This document shows positions 56,518 to 64,000 of a stretch of 64,000 nt of DNA, one piece after another. The notes under the pieces are model-generated. The model did not search any database. It saw only the letters and a list, made by a program, of their open reading frames with translations, and had not been told where the DNA came from. Location of the stretch: the IMG/VR virus record IMGVR_UViG_3300021185_002348, positions 1 to 64,000 of that record; one strand, given 5' to 3'. The first letter of the stretch is position 1, and each line of letters opens with the position of its first letter. The translations under genes and the position numbers were made by a program. This DNA is from a virus.

Positions 56518-56777
56518 CTCTTAAGTGATTGATTAATTCTTGAATTAGGATTACGTTTAGCTTTACCTCCGGTGTTTTTTCTTTTCATCCCGCACATACG
56601 CGAACAAAAAGATTTTCTACGTTTAGCAGACTTACTACCTTTTTTTACACTACCTGTTACAGCCGTTTTAAGTTTACTTCCAGGGTTAGCTTTGCGATAA
56701 GCTTTTACACCTTTTGCAGTCATTCCAGCTCCTTTTTTTGTAGCTCTAAAATTACCTGATTTAATACTTGTTTTCAT
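56493..56777 (-). CDS. Small basic Cys-containing phage protein, 94 aa
   Basis: KKGAGMTAKGVKAYRKANPGSKLKTAVTG and RRKSFCSRMCGMK with PNSRINQSLKRWRCRC match a widespread basic phage protein (DUF6321-like), present in many marine phages but of unknown function. Four to five Cys near the end could hold metal. Small basic neighbours follow. Confidence 0.65.
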   Translation of the reverse strand: MKTSIKSGNFRATKKGAGMTAKGVKAYRKANPGSKLKTAVTGSVKKGSKSAKRRKSFCSRMCGMKRKNTGGKAKRNPNSRINQSLKRWRCRCGG

Positions 56778-56779
56778 GA

Positions 56780-57043
56780 TTATTTCTTTTTACGCTTTGA
56801 TCTTACTTTCTTTTTTCTTCTATATCTTGATACTCTACCTTTAGTATTTTTTTCTTTTTGGGCCTTTCTTTTTTCTGCCGGTGTGAGTTCGCTCCAAGTT
56901 AAAGGTGTATTTTTACTAATCCTTTTAGTGGGCCGAAAAGTATTCTCTCCTTTCTCATATCCTTTTTTACCCCTGGGAGTGCGCCATTTTTCTTTAAACC
57001 ACCTTTTTAAATTTAATCCGGCTTTAGTTTTCCTTACAGCCAT
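56780..57043 (-). CDS. Small basic phage protein, 87 aa
   Basis: NLKRWFKEKWRTPRGKKGYEKG followed by a TWSELTPAEKRKAQKEK block and a Lys/Arg tail is the form of a widespread small phage protein (DUF5872-like) of unknown role. It lies three bases before the next basic gene, and both may bind DNA inside the capsid or after entry. Confidence 0.6.
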   Translation of the reverse strand: MAVRKTKAGLNLKRWFKEKWRTPRGKKGYEKGENTFRPTKRISKNTPLTWSELTPAEKRKAQKEKNTKGRVSRYRRKKKVRSKRKKK

Positions 57044-57046
57044 AAC

Positions 57047-57190
57047 TTATTTTTTATTCTTTCTACATTTAGCAATAGCTCCTGACGCATAAGCGCTTGG
57101 GAATACTTTATACCTAGCTTTTACCGAATGATAACAAGCATCATGTAAAGGCTTAGTTTTTTTTGATTTTTTACGTTTTGTTTTAGCCAT
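57047..57190 (-). CDS. Small basic phage protein, 47 aa
   Basis: The 47-residue product has a basic start (MAKTKRKKSKKTK) and the block DACYHSVKARYKVFPSAYAS followed by GAIAKCRKNKK, a recurring phage pattern (CY-xx-VKARY-VFPSAYASGA). It lies between the Ig-domain gene and the DUF5872-like gene with no room for another start. Confidence 0.6.
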   Translation of the reverse strand: MAKTKRKKSKKTKPLHDACYHSVKARYKVFPSAYASGAIAKCRKNKK

Positions 57191-57191
57191 T

Positions 57192-57545
57192 TTAATTTTC
57201 GTTTACTTTAAACTTCCCGTACATCCAAGTTTTTACGCTAGTTCCTTTTTCTAATATTATTCTATACTTATAGCTTCCTGGCAACATAGAAGTTTCCGCA
57301 CTTGTTAAAAATATAGAGACTAAACCATTAGCTGGCGTTGAAAAAGAAATAGTAGAGCCCGAGCCTGTACTTGTATGATCAAATAAAGTTTCATTACCGT
57401 TATAAACATTTAACTTTACAGTATACCCAGTTAGATCAAATGCATTAGAATTGCTGTCTTTTATACTTAAATTTATACTTGCACTGTTATTTTCTCTAAT
57501 AACAAGGTCTATCTTTTGTGCTATGTCTGTATTTATTGTTGCCAT
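57192..57545 (-). CDS. Ig-like baseplate/fibre accessory protein 1, 117 aa
   Basis: Beta-rich single-domain protein (Ig-like, BppU-like) with ASINLSIKDSNSNAFDLTGYTVKLNVYNG. It is a paralogue of the gene at 60132: both begin with AxxxxDIAxxIDxxIRxNxS. The two flank the 860-aa fibre gene, suggesting they cap or attach the fibre. Confidence 0.6.
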   Translation of the reverse strand: MATINTDIAQKIDLVIRENNSASINLSIKDSNSNAFDLTGYTVKLNVYNGNETLFDHTSTGSGSTISFSTPANGLVSIFLTSAETSMLPGSYKYRIILEKGTSVKTWMYGKFKVNEN

Positions 57546-57549
57546 GTTG

Positions 57550-60132
57550 TTATAATTGATTATTCCAATCTAAAACTAATACTGCTGTTGCTGTAGTGTC
57601 GTATGATGAACTTGTAGGGTCAAAGGCTATCATAATTACATCACCTGCACTAAAGCTATTAGATGTACCGCCTTGAGCAACAAACCCTGTAAATTTATAT
57701 GAAGTATCATCTGCAGCCATATTAACTAAAGGTGAGACAAAAGAACTTGGAGATAGCGTTGGCACTTCTGTTCCATTGCTAGCAACAAGAATTGTGACTC
57801 TAGAATTTCCACAAGCCTGCTCTGACCTTATTATTACAGACTCTACATAACCATCACAAGGCATTATAACTGCACCATATTCAGAGTAACCAGAAGTAGA
57901 GGTGCTTTCAAAAGTACCACCATAATTAAATGGAAGATACATTCTTGATGCGTTACCAGAAAAACCACATCTCATTAAGTGTCTTTGTTTTGAAGTTATC
58001 AGTTCTGTTACACCTAAAGTACCAGTTATATTTTTATTACCAGTTGTCAGGGCTGTAGCAGTTGCTGCGTTACCACTTGTATCTTGGTCTCCTGTTTCAT
58101 TAACTCCAGGTAAATCAATACTAGCTGTACCATCAAAACTTACACCTCCAATATTAATTGAACTCTCTAAAGCAGTTGCAGTAGCTGCATTTCCTGAAGT
58201 ATCTTCACTACCTGTTATGTTTACGCCAGGTAAATTTATACTTGCAGTTCCATTAAAGCTAACACCACCTATATTTCTTGCTGTCTCTAGTGCTGTAGCT
58301 GTGGCTGCATTTCCTGTACAAGAACCTGAAGAGCCTGTAACATTTGTTTGGTCAGCAGTTGCACCATTTTCAATTCCGTCTAATTTAGTTCCGTCTGCTG
58401 CTACATCTCTACCATCTACTGTGCCATCTAAAGTTAAGTTACCATTTTCATTTACAAGAAATACAACTCCTGTAGCACTATTTCTAACTTCAAAATACTG
58501 ATTACTTTCGTCATTATCATTATCCAATACAACACTAATACTACCGTCTGTAGAGATAAGAACATCTCCATCAGTAGGGCCTGCTATACCTGTAGCAGTA
58601 ATTCCTAACGCATTAATTTCAGCTTGTGTTTGGTCAGCTGTAGCATTTGCTTCAATGTTATTTAGCTTAGTATGGTCTGCATTTGTAAAGTTGTTTTGAG
58701 ATAGTTCACCGTCTTGTACGCTGTATGTAGTGTTAGTGTCTGTAAACACAGCGTTAGCAGGTACATTAGTAAGAACTTGACTGTCGTCAACCTTACCATC
58801 AAGAGCAGCTTGTAAGCCTGTAATAACTGATATAGCATGGTTTGCAGGGTGTGTGTAAACAGTGTCAGTGAAAACTGCATTTGCTGGCACGTTTGTAAGT
58901 ACCTGGCTGTCATCTACTTTTGCGTCTAACGCATCTTGCAAACCGTCTGTCTGCTGTATTGTTAAGTCTTCGCTCCCTATAGAGTCTTGCTTTGCATTTA
59001 AAGCTGTTTGCAAGCCTGTTATCAAAGATATGGGGTGACTAGTAGGATGAGTGTATACAGTGTCTGTATAGTTGTTAGAATGTACTGTACCTGCACCATC
59101 AACTGTTAAGTCTGGCTTAGCAGTGTTCGCGGTAATTGCGTTAGCTTGACTAGTTGTAATTCCTGTCTTTGCTGTATTGGCTGCAATAGCTGATGCTTGT
59201 GATGTAGTTATACCAGTCTTATTTGTATTAGCAGTTATAGCAGAAGCCTGCTCGGTTGTAATACCTGTTTTAATAGTATTAGCTATAATAGCATTCGCCT
59301 GGTCTGGAGTAATTCCGACTTTAGCAGTATTCAAAGGTACTGCAACAGCTAAATCAATACCATCTACAGTCCCTGATAATGTTAAATTACCTTGCTGGTC
59401 GACTGAAGCTACGATAGTGTCTGACGTATTTAAAAAGTTTACGACAGTATTAGTCTTTATATGAAGAGCATCTGCATCTGGTCCTTTTATAACTGCGGGG
59501 CTACTACCACTTAAGTCTAAATGATTTAAAGTAACAGTACCGTTTAAAGTTACACTGTTTTGTATTTCGTTTCCTGTAACTGCATCCGTAGCTATTTTAG
59601 CTGTTGTAACAGCATTGTCTACGATTTTAATAGTTTCTATAATTCCATTAGCAAGCTTACCCGCTGTTACAGACTCGTTTTTAATTACATTTGTACCAAC
59701 AGACTGTATTGCAAAGTTTTCTTCTAATAAACTGCCCGGTTTTAATTTGCCCGGCTTTATAGCGCCGTCTTCAAATATATCTATTAAAGCTTCGGTTAAA
59801 GAACCTAATGCAATTTTACCTGCTGTTACCGCATGATCTGCTATTTTTGTAGTGGTTACCGCATTTTCACGTAGCTTACTTGATGAAACTGATGCAGAAG
59901 CTAATTTAGAGCTCGATACAGAACTCGAAGCAAGTTTTGCATTAGTTATACTACCATCGGTAATTGAAGCTGAGCCTGTAGCTCCCGTGGCTCCCTTCTC
60001 TCCTGTGGCAATAAAAGACACGATAGGAGTAGTATCTCCTACTGTTGCTTGAACGTCACCTGAGGCAGTTGTTGAAAGATTAACCGTAGGGGTTTCTTTT
60101 GATACTAATGATATATTGATTTCTTGGCTCAT
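57550..60132 (-). CDS. Tail fibre protein with internal repeats, 860 aa
   Basis: The N-terminal region has a short collagen-like GEKGATGATGSA; many repeats follow: SSSKLASAS, a GITTSQA-AI-ANTAKT block (several copies), TVYTHPTSHPIS and VYTHPANHAIS, with QVLTNVPANAVFTDT, and NAATATALETARNIGG repeated near the end. The C-terminal 120 residues look like a distinct receptor-binding head (CNSRVTILVASNG, SFSAGDVIMIAFDP). It is a trimer-forming tail fibre that probably reads the host surface. Confidence 0.8.
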   Translation of the reverse strand: MSQEINISLVSKETPTVNLSTTASGDVQATVGDTTPIVSFIATGEKGATGATGSASITDGSITNAKLASSSVSSSKLASASVSSSKLRENAVTTTKIADHAVTAGKIALGSLTEALIDIFEDGAIKPGKLKPGSLLEENFAIQSVGTNVIKNESVTAGKLANGIIETIKIVDNAVTTAKIATDAVTGNEIQNSVTLNGTVTLNHLDLSGSSPAVIKGPDADALHIKTNTVVNFLNTSDTIVASVDQQGNLTLSGTVDGIDLAVAVPLNTAKVGITPDQANAIIANTIKTGITTEQASAITANTNKTGITTSQASAIAANTAKTGITTSQANAITANTAKPDLTVDGAGTVHSNNYTDTVYTHPTSHPISLITGLQTALNAKQDSIGSEDLTIQQTDGLQDALDAKVDDSQVLTNVPANAVFTDTVYTHPANHAISVITGLQAALDGKVDDSQVLTNVPANAVFTDTNTTYSVQDGELSQNNFTNADHTKLNNIEANATADQTQAEINALGITATGIAGPTDGDVLISTDGSISVVLDNDNDESNQYFEVRNSATGVVFLVNENGNLTLDGTVDGRDVAADGTKLDGIENGATADQTNVTGSSGSCTGNAATATALETARNIGGVSFNGTASINLPGVNITGSEDTSGNAATATALESSINIGGVSFDGTASIDLPGVNETGDQDTSGNAATATALTTGNKNITGTLGVTELITSKQRHLMRCGFSGNASRMYLPFNYGGTFESTSTSGYSEYGAVIMPCDGYVESVIIRSEQACGNSRVTILVASNGTEVPTLSPSSFVSPLVNMAADDTSYKFTGFVAQGGTSNSFSAGDVIMIAFDPTSSSYDTTATAVLVLDWNNQL

Positions 60133-60521
60133 TAAATATCAATAACTTTAATTTTACCAATCATTAATGTATTTACTTCTGTATTGCCTGTAACTACTAA
60201 TTTGTATTTATAAGAACCTTTTTTTATAGTAATGTAACTTGCTGCAGCATCTATAACAATTGTAGCCGTAGAAGGCGTTACCGTTATAGAAGAGTCGACA
60301 AAATAAGTAGCGTCTTCAGTGTCATTTGAAAATCCTAGTATTGGATTGTTATCTGAACTGTAAACTATTAGCTGGCAATCAAAAGGAGTTGAATTATCAT
60401 CTTTTAATAAATCATAAACAGTTCCATCGTCATTTGTAACAACTACTTTTAAATAAAAAGAATCGTTTCTTCGTATAGTAATATCTATTGGTTTAGCTAT
60501 ATCCGCGCTTACTGATGCCAT
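60132..60521 (-). CDS. Ig-like baseplate/fibre accessory protein 2, 129 aa
   Basis: Paralogue of the 57192 gene: ASVSADIAKPIDITIRRNDS against ATINTDIAQKIDLVIRENNS. It is beta-rich and slightly longer. Its stop abuts the fibre start. A second copy on the other side of the fibre gene suggests tandem duplication with the fibre between. Confidence 0.65.
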   Translation of the reverse strand: MASVSADIAKPIDITIRRNDSFYLKVVVTNDDGTVYDLLKDDNSTPFDCQLIVYSSDNNPILGFSNDTEDATYFVDSSITVTPSTATIVIDAAASYITIKKGSYKYKLVVTGNTEVNTLMIGKIKVIDI

Positions 60522-60622
60522 TATTTTATTTTTATATTTATTTTGCTGCTAGCATTAACATTAGTAATTTTATTTGTAACAGCTAACTTTATTTTTTTTG
60601 AAATTATTTTTATTAAACTCAT
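60521..60622 (-). CDS. Small basic peptide, 33 aa
   Basis: A frame beginning MSLIKIISKKIKLAV lies between the adhesin gene and the Ig-like gene; its stop overlaps the start of the next gene and its start follows the previous stop by two bases. Lys-rich and Ile-rich. The tight fit supports it, but the composition could also be chance in AT-rich DNA. Confidence 0.4.
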   Translation of the reverse strand: MSLIKIISKKIKLAVTNKITNVNASSKINIKIK

Positions 60623-60624
60623 TA

Positions 60625-62031
60625 TTAATCTTTTTTGTATTCTACTCCATTTTGTAAAGATAAACTATTTAAAATAAAAATACCATTAACTTCCGAGGTT
60701 ATAGCGACAGGATCTGTTTTAAGGGGAAAATGTTGTTGAGCAAATTCATCATATAAAAAGAAGCTACATGTTGTCGCACTTGTAAAACCTACTGGTATTG
60801 ATACATCAAGGTAGTCTTGAAATTGAGCCAAAGGTCCTGTTTGTCTTTGTATTACATCGGAGTACCCTATAACATTATTACTCGAATCTCTTACCTCTAA
60901 TAAAAAAGGCCTTTCTATAATAAGAGCATCTTTCTTAAAATCTACAAATTCTGTTCCGTATAAAATATTTTTATACGCCGTGTACATAAGATTAATTGCA
61001 TCTCTTGCATACCATGGGTATTGAGAAAATAAAGGTTCATTAGCAATTAAAATTGGTAAATATTCAAATATCCCTCCAGTGCCTTGTTTTTTATAAATTA
61101 TATAAAGTTCAGGCTCGTTTAGTATAACTTCTAAATACTCATTTAATATATTTTGTTGTATTTCTTGTATTTGAATATCTATGCCAAAACTGTTAAAAAA
61201 TGTTCTTAAAACATCAGGGTTAATATAAATATTAAATGTAGACTCTATTTCTTCAGGTGTATTTATAGGTGGAGCAGAAATTTGTATAGGTCTTGCAGGG
61301 GGTGAAATTCTAGTCTCAGCATTAATACCTCCTTGAGTGGGTCTATCAAAAACAAGAGTGCAAGCCCCATTAGTTTTCACTTGATAACCTCTACCCGGTA
61401 TCATATCCCCAATACCGTTGAAGTAATATTCTGGCAAATAAGCAGAACCGTTGTAGTCTTTAACGATTATAATTTTATTTTCATTTACCAGCGTGCTAAA
61501 TACAACACTTAAATCAACAGCGATAGACAAAGGCATTGCAATTGTATTCCAACCACTAGCCAAATCTACTGATACAGATTGTGCTACTCCTAAATCATCA
61601 TATTCTAGTCTGTCTCCTGATACTGAAAATTCTATTATACCGGAAAAAGAACTATTGCATACTAATTTCACCTGGTAGCCTTGGCCATCCGTGAAACTGC
61701 CTATTCCATCAAATGAGTATTGAGGTAAAGTTGCAGAACCTGAATTAGATTTAGCAATAACTATATAGGGAGCGTCTGGATTATTATCAGTATAATCAAT
61801 ACCTCCGTTGGGGTTTAACATAGTATTTATTGCGCTTATAAATGAAAGCATATTTGGATATGTCTCCACAAAAGAAGATGCTTTTAAAAAAAAAGATAAA
61901 TACTGCCACCCTTTTTCTAAATAAAAAGTTTGAGTATCTCCTACAGGCCCTTGATATGTTATATCAGGAAAGCCTATAACAGAGACATTTGTTGCAAAGT
62001 TAGAATCTACATCTGATATTTTAAAACTCAT
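60625..62031 (-). CDS. Tail adhesin with duplicated GW-x-GIG domain, 468 aa
   Basis: Two repeats run in tandem: one from GWQYLSFFLKASSF to FDGIGSFTDGQGYQVKLV, and one from GWNTIAMPL to YFNGIGDMIPGRGYQVKTNG. Similar domains occur in secreted Bacteroidota proteins. The C-terminal 200 residues are mixed and not recognised. As part of the tail-fibre cluster it probably contributes to host attachment. Confidence 0.65.
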   Translation of the reverse strand: MSFKISDVDSNFATNVSVIGFPDITYQGPVGDTQTFYLEKGWQYLSFFLKASSFVETYPNMLSFISAINTMLNPNGGIDYTDNNPDAPYIVIAKSNSGSATLPQYSFDGIGSFTDGQGYQVKLVCNSSFSGIIEFSVSGDRLEYDDLGVAQSVSVDLASGWNTIAMPLSIAVDLSVVFSTLVNENKIIIVKDYNGSAYLPEYYFNGIGDMIPGRGYQVKTNGACTLVFDRPTQGGINAETRISPPARPIQISAPPINTPEEIESTFNIYINPDVLRTFFNSFGIDIQIQEIQQNILNEYLEVILNEPELYIIYKKQGTGGIFEYLPILIANEPLFSQYPWYARDAINLMYTAYKNILYGTEFVDFKKDALIIERPFLLEVRDSSNNVIGYSDVIQRQTGPLAQFQDYLDVSIPVGFTSATTCSFFLYDEFAQQHFPLKTDPVAITSEVNGIFILNSLSLQNGVEYKKD

Positions 62032-62555
62032 TATCCTAAATTATCAATTTCTAATGTTCCAAGGCCGTCAAGTAATTCTACTTCAACTCCAAAGAATAAA
62101 TTATCTACTTCTTCAACCTCAGGGCCTTTCGATCCCGCTAAATTAATTATAAATAAAGCTCCATTCGTTGTTCTAATTTTAAGCTTACCGGAATAAGTAC
62201 CGTTTGTTATTGGTACAAATATAACTTTAAATTCAATATATGCACTAGCTGGTAATACAGCAGTGAAATTAGAACTATATGGGAAAGTTAAATAATTTTC
62301 TGGTGGCTTTAAAAAAGTTTGAGTGTAAGGCACAGTATAATTTTTCCCAGTAAAAACAACCCCAGAAGATAAAAAAGGAGGAGTTGTGCTAAAAAAAAAT
62401 ACAAACTGGTTACGCTCATCTGGCCTTTGTAAATAATTTTCTATATAAAGCCTATCTATTTCTACTGAACTACTATTGGAGTTGCTCACCCGCAGAGAAA
62501 CTTCTCTTCCAGGATACGCAACTCCATTATTAGCTATGTAAGATATGTCACGCAA
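62031..62555 (-). CDS. Ig-like/ASH-type beta protein, 174 aa
   Basis: Beta-rich protein: LRVSNSNSSSVEIDRLYIENY, VLPASAYIEFKVIFVPITNGTYSGKLKIRTTNG, with the VPITNGTYSGKLKI block of Ig-like/ASH anchor domains. No signal peptide. In the tail-fibre cluster, so a structural role in the tail is likely. Confidence 0.6.
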   Translation of the reverse strand: MRDISYIANNGVAYPGREVSLRVSNSNSSSVEIDRLYIENYLQRPDERNQFVFFFSTTPPFLSSGVVFTGKNYTVPYTQTFLKPPENYLTFPYSSNFTAVLPASAYIEFKVIFVPITNGTYSGKLKIRTTNGALFIINLAGSKGPEVEEVDNLFFGVEVELLDGLGTLEIDNLG

Positions 62556-62559
62556 TTAA

Positions 62560-64000
62560 TTATCCTACTGTTATATTACCAAAGTTTATAGTTGAATTAG
62601 CTTCTAAATTATCAGAGGTATCAGAATCTGTTACAACTAAATCAGAATTTGGAGAAACTGTAAATTTAATAATAAATCTATGCACACTAAGTTTAAAATC
62701 AGCGTGGTCAATATCAGCGCTTTTAAAAACACTATCTTCATCATCCCACTGCATATTGTTATCAAAGCTATTGTCAATTGATTCCACTGTAACCATTGCA
62801 TAATAATTTCCCGCTGCACTAGAGTTATTATCTAATTTGAATCTTATTTTTGTAAAGCCTCCGTAAGTAGCCTGGATTTCTGCTGCTGCTGCAGGGTTAG
62901 GTCTTTTAAAATGTGCAGCCGCATAACCGGAAGTTGCTGTTTCACCTACGCCCTTACGCTTAGGAGGTATTATAGCAAATGTTGCATTTAGGGTATCTTG
63001 GAGAAAGGTCGAAGTCCCAATTGTATTTTTATACAAATCAGTTATTCGATTACCATCAGTTATAGTTGAATATAGCCCTGTTGAACTTGCTGCGTAAGAG
63101 TTAGGGCCAAGTGATTTAAGTGTCACAACTTTATAAAGTGGTGTGTTTGCCCCAGAAGGCTTTACGGGGGCACTTTCCGCGTCTACTAAATTAGAAGCTT
63201 CAACTGTAGTCTTCCAAAGTAATGTTTCCTCTTGACCTGAATTATCAAATTTTAAATCAACATCTGCGTACCAATGTTGGTCTGCAGCATGATATTTAGC
63301 TGCTTTGACCATAATAGTATTATCCGGGTCAAACCTACTAGTCTTAGCATTTGTTTGAGAGTCATAAGTTGCTAAAGATGGATTTGTATAATAACTATTA
63401 GTTGCAGTTTTAAATTGATTTTTAATTACAGCCCCATTAGATCCGCTAAAAAATACCTCATCTAAATTGTTACCCGCATTATAATCTATGCCAGATTGAA
63501 TCGCATCTGTAGTAGCATCTATTGCATGAAACGCTGCTGCCGTATTAGGTACTGCAGTAGCTGAACCTACTTGATACCAATTTGTAACAGCCTCTGCAGT
63601 AGCTTGGCCTGTTTCAAATAGGGGGTTATCAGCAATGTCTGCAGCGGCTATAGATAGTCTAGTTCTTGGGTCATAAAAATTACTATAATTTTCTTTTTGT
63701 AAATTGTATTGCCAGTCTCTCCACCCATAAACACTGCCCAAATTTATTTGTAAATTATCTTCTGCGTCGCTCGGCCTAGCGTGGCATTTTATTCTGGCTT
63801 GAATTGGATAAAACTCTACAAAGTAACTTTGACTGTAAGGCCCTAGTTTATCAGTAAAGTACCCTTCCACATTACCGTCTATTGCAACTTCCGCGGAATA
63901 ACTACCATCGTTTTGTCTACCTCCAGGGCTATCTGTTGCAGGATTAGTTCTCCACAGACCAGCTGCTATTGACCTACCGGCTAAGAAGACTGCCCCTTGG
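62560..64000 (-). CDS. Partial Ig-like/structural protein, cut by window edge
   Basis: The frame stays open from its stop at 62560 to the end of the window with no stop codon; a GTG at 63868-63870 would give 436 residues, but the reading frame clearly runs on (preceding residues include VFLAGRSIAAGLWRTN). The true start therefore lies beyond 64,000. The visible part is beta-rich and ends with SPNSDLVVTDSDTSDNLEAN, as in tail fibre-associated proteins. Confidence 0.7.
   Translation of the reverse strand, partial: QGAVFLAGRSIAAGLWRTNPATDSPGGRQNDGSYSAEVAIDGNVEGYFTDKLGPYSQSYFVEFYPIQARIKCHARPSDAEDNLQINLGSVYGWRDWQYNLQKENYSNFYDPRTRLSIAAADIADNPLFETGQATAEAVTNWYQVGSATAVPNTAAAFHAIDATTDAIQSGIDYNAGNNLDEVFFSGSNGAVIKNQFKTATNSYYTNPSLATYDSQTNAKTSRFDPDNTIMVKAAKYHAADQHWYADVDLKFDNSGQEETLLWKTTVEASNLVDAESAPVKPSGANTPLYKVVTLKSLGPNSYAASSTGLYSTITDGNRITDLYKNTIGTSTFLQDTLNATFAIIPPKRKGVGETATSGYAAAHFKRPNPAAAAEIQATYGGFTKIRFKLDNNSSAAGNYYAMVTVESIDNSFDNNMQWDDEDSVFKSADIDHADFKLSVHRFIIKFTVSPNSDLVVTDSDTSDNLEANSTINFGNITVG

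Noticed and set aside
57550-60132. CRISPR-like or tandem DNA repeats in the fibre gene
   Set aside because: Repeats are in-frame coding units without constant spacers; they encode fibre repeats.
22401-61526. CTATCRC copies in the right arm (22401, 23868, 36228, 37088, 52173 on +; 61520 on -)
   Set aside because: Number and orientation fit chance for this length; they are not counted in the array.
63868-63870. GTG as the true start of the last gene
   Set aside because: The frame is open upstream to the window edge and encodes plausible protein, so the gene continues outside.
1-64000. Integrase, repressor or attachment site implying lysogeny
   Set aside because: No recombinase or cI-like gene was found in the window; the operator-like sites alone do not show lysogeny.

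Overview
This window looks like part of the genome of a tailed dsDNA phage, most likely short-tailed (podovirus-like), infecting a Bacteroidota host, probably in the flavobacteria. The DNA is AT-rich and genes are tightly packed. Start codons follow A-rich leaders of the AACAGA-N-ATG type instead of Shine-Dalgarno sequences. Several right-arm units have a TAnnTTTG box of the Bacteroidota -7 type. Several proteins belong to families typical of Bacteroidota and their phages: a DUF3127-like OB-fold protein, a VirE_N/BT4734-like primase domain, a DUF6378-like protein, a type-IX-secretion-like C-terminus, and an outer-membrane barrel whose signal peptide ends in AQ. The right edge cuts an open gene, so the genome continues beyond the window. 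No tRNA, integrase, IS element or CRISPR array was seen.

The layout is two convergent arms. The left arm (about 1-21,040, + strand) is the early, nucleotide and replication arm. It starts with an AT-rich gene-free segment, then small unrecognised early proteins. These include a family of at least three, probably four, basic paralogues with a doubled ASRK motif, and several small zinc-ribbon and membrane proteins. Next come a class II glutamine amidotransferase and a GCS-fold amidoligase, a thymidylate-synthase-fold enzyme with the dCMP-type Asp in place of the dUMP-binding Asn, a dUTPase, a solitary DnaA domain IV, a strand-annealing-like protein, an SSB-like protein, a helix-turn-helix replication protein, a primase-helicase, a gamma-glutamylcyclotransferase, a DUF1064 nuclease and a metallophosphoesterase. 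A two-way terminator near 21,075-21,104 separates the arms. The right arm (- strand) reads from 64,000 down to 21,107. It carries tail fibre and adhesin genes, small basic proteins, a secreted/outer-membrane cargo cluster, lysis genes (M15 peptidase, 3TM holin), terminase, portal, scaffold, capsid, connector and tail-tube genes, and a 3113-residue giant protein with two HExxH motifs.

Three results deserve most attention. (1) The left arm carries 24 copies of CTATC(A/G)C, all on the coding strand, in all reading frames and between genes, roughly 0.4-1 kb apart; in the right arm I saw only a chance-like scatter. This resembles a directional site array (stoperator, primase or Chi-like). (2) Three, perhaps four, early genes are preceded by the same RNA module, which can fold into an H-type pseudoknot. 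Both stems are kept by compensatory changes between copies, and each is followed by a near-identical leader. (3) The glutaminase + amidoligase + cyclotransferase set matches phage amidoligase systems predicted from comparative genomics whose substrate is unknown. It sits beside an enzyme that may make a modified cytosine nucleotide.

Functions below are from reading protein motifs by eye; no database search was run. Small genes without recognisable motifs are described only by what can be seen.
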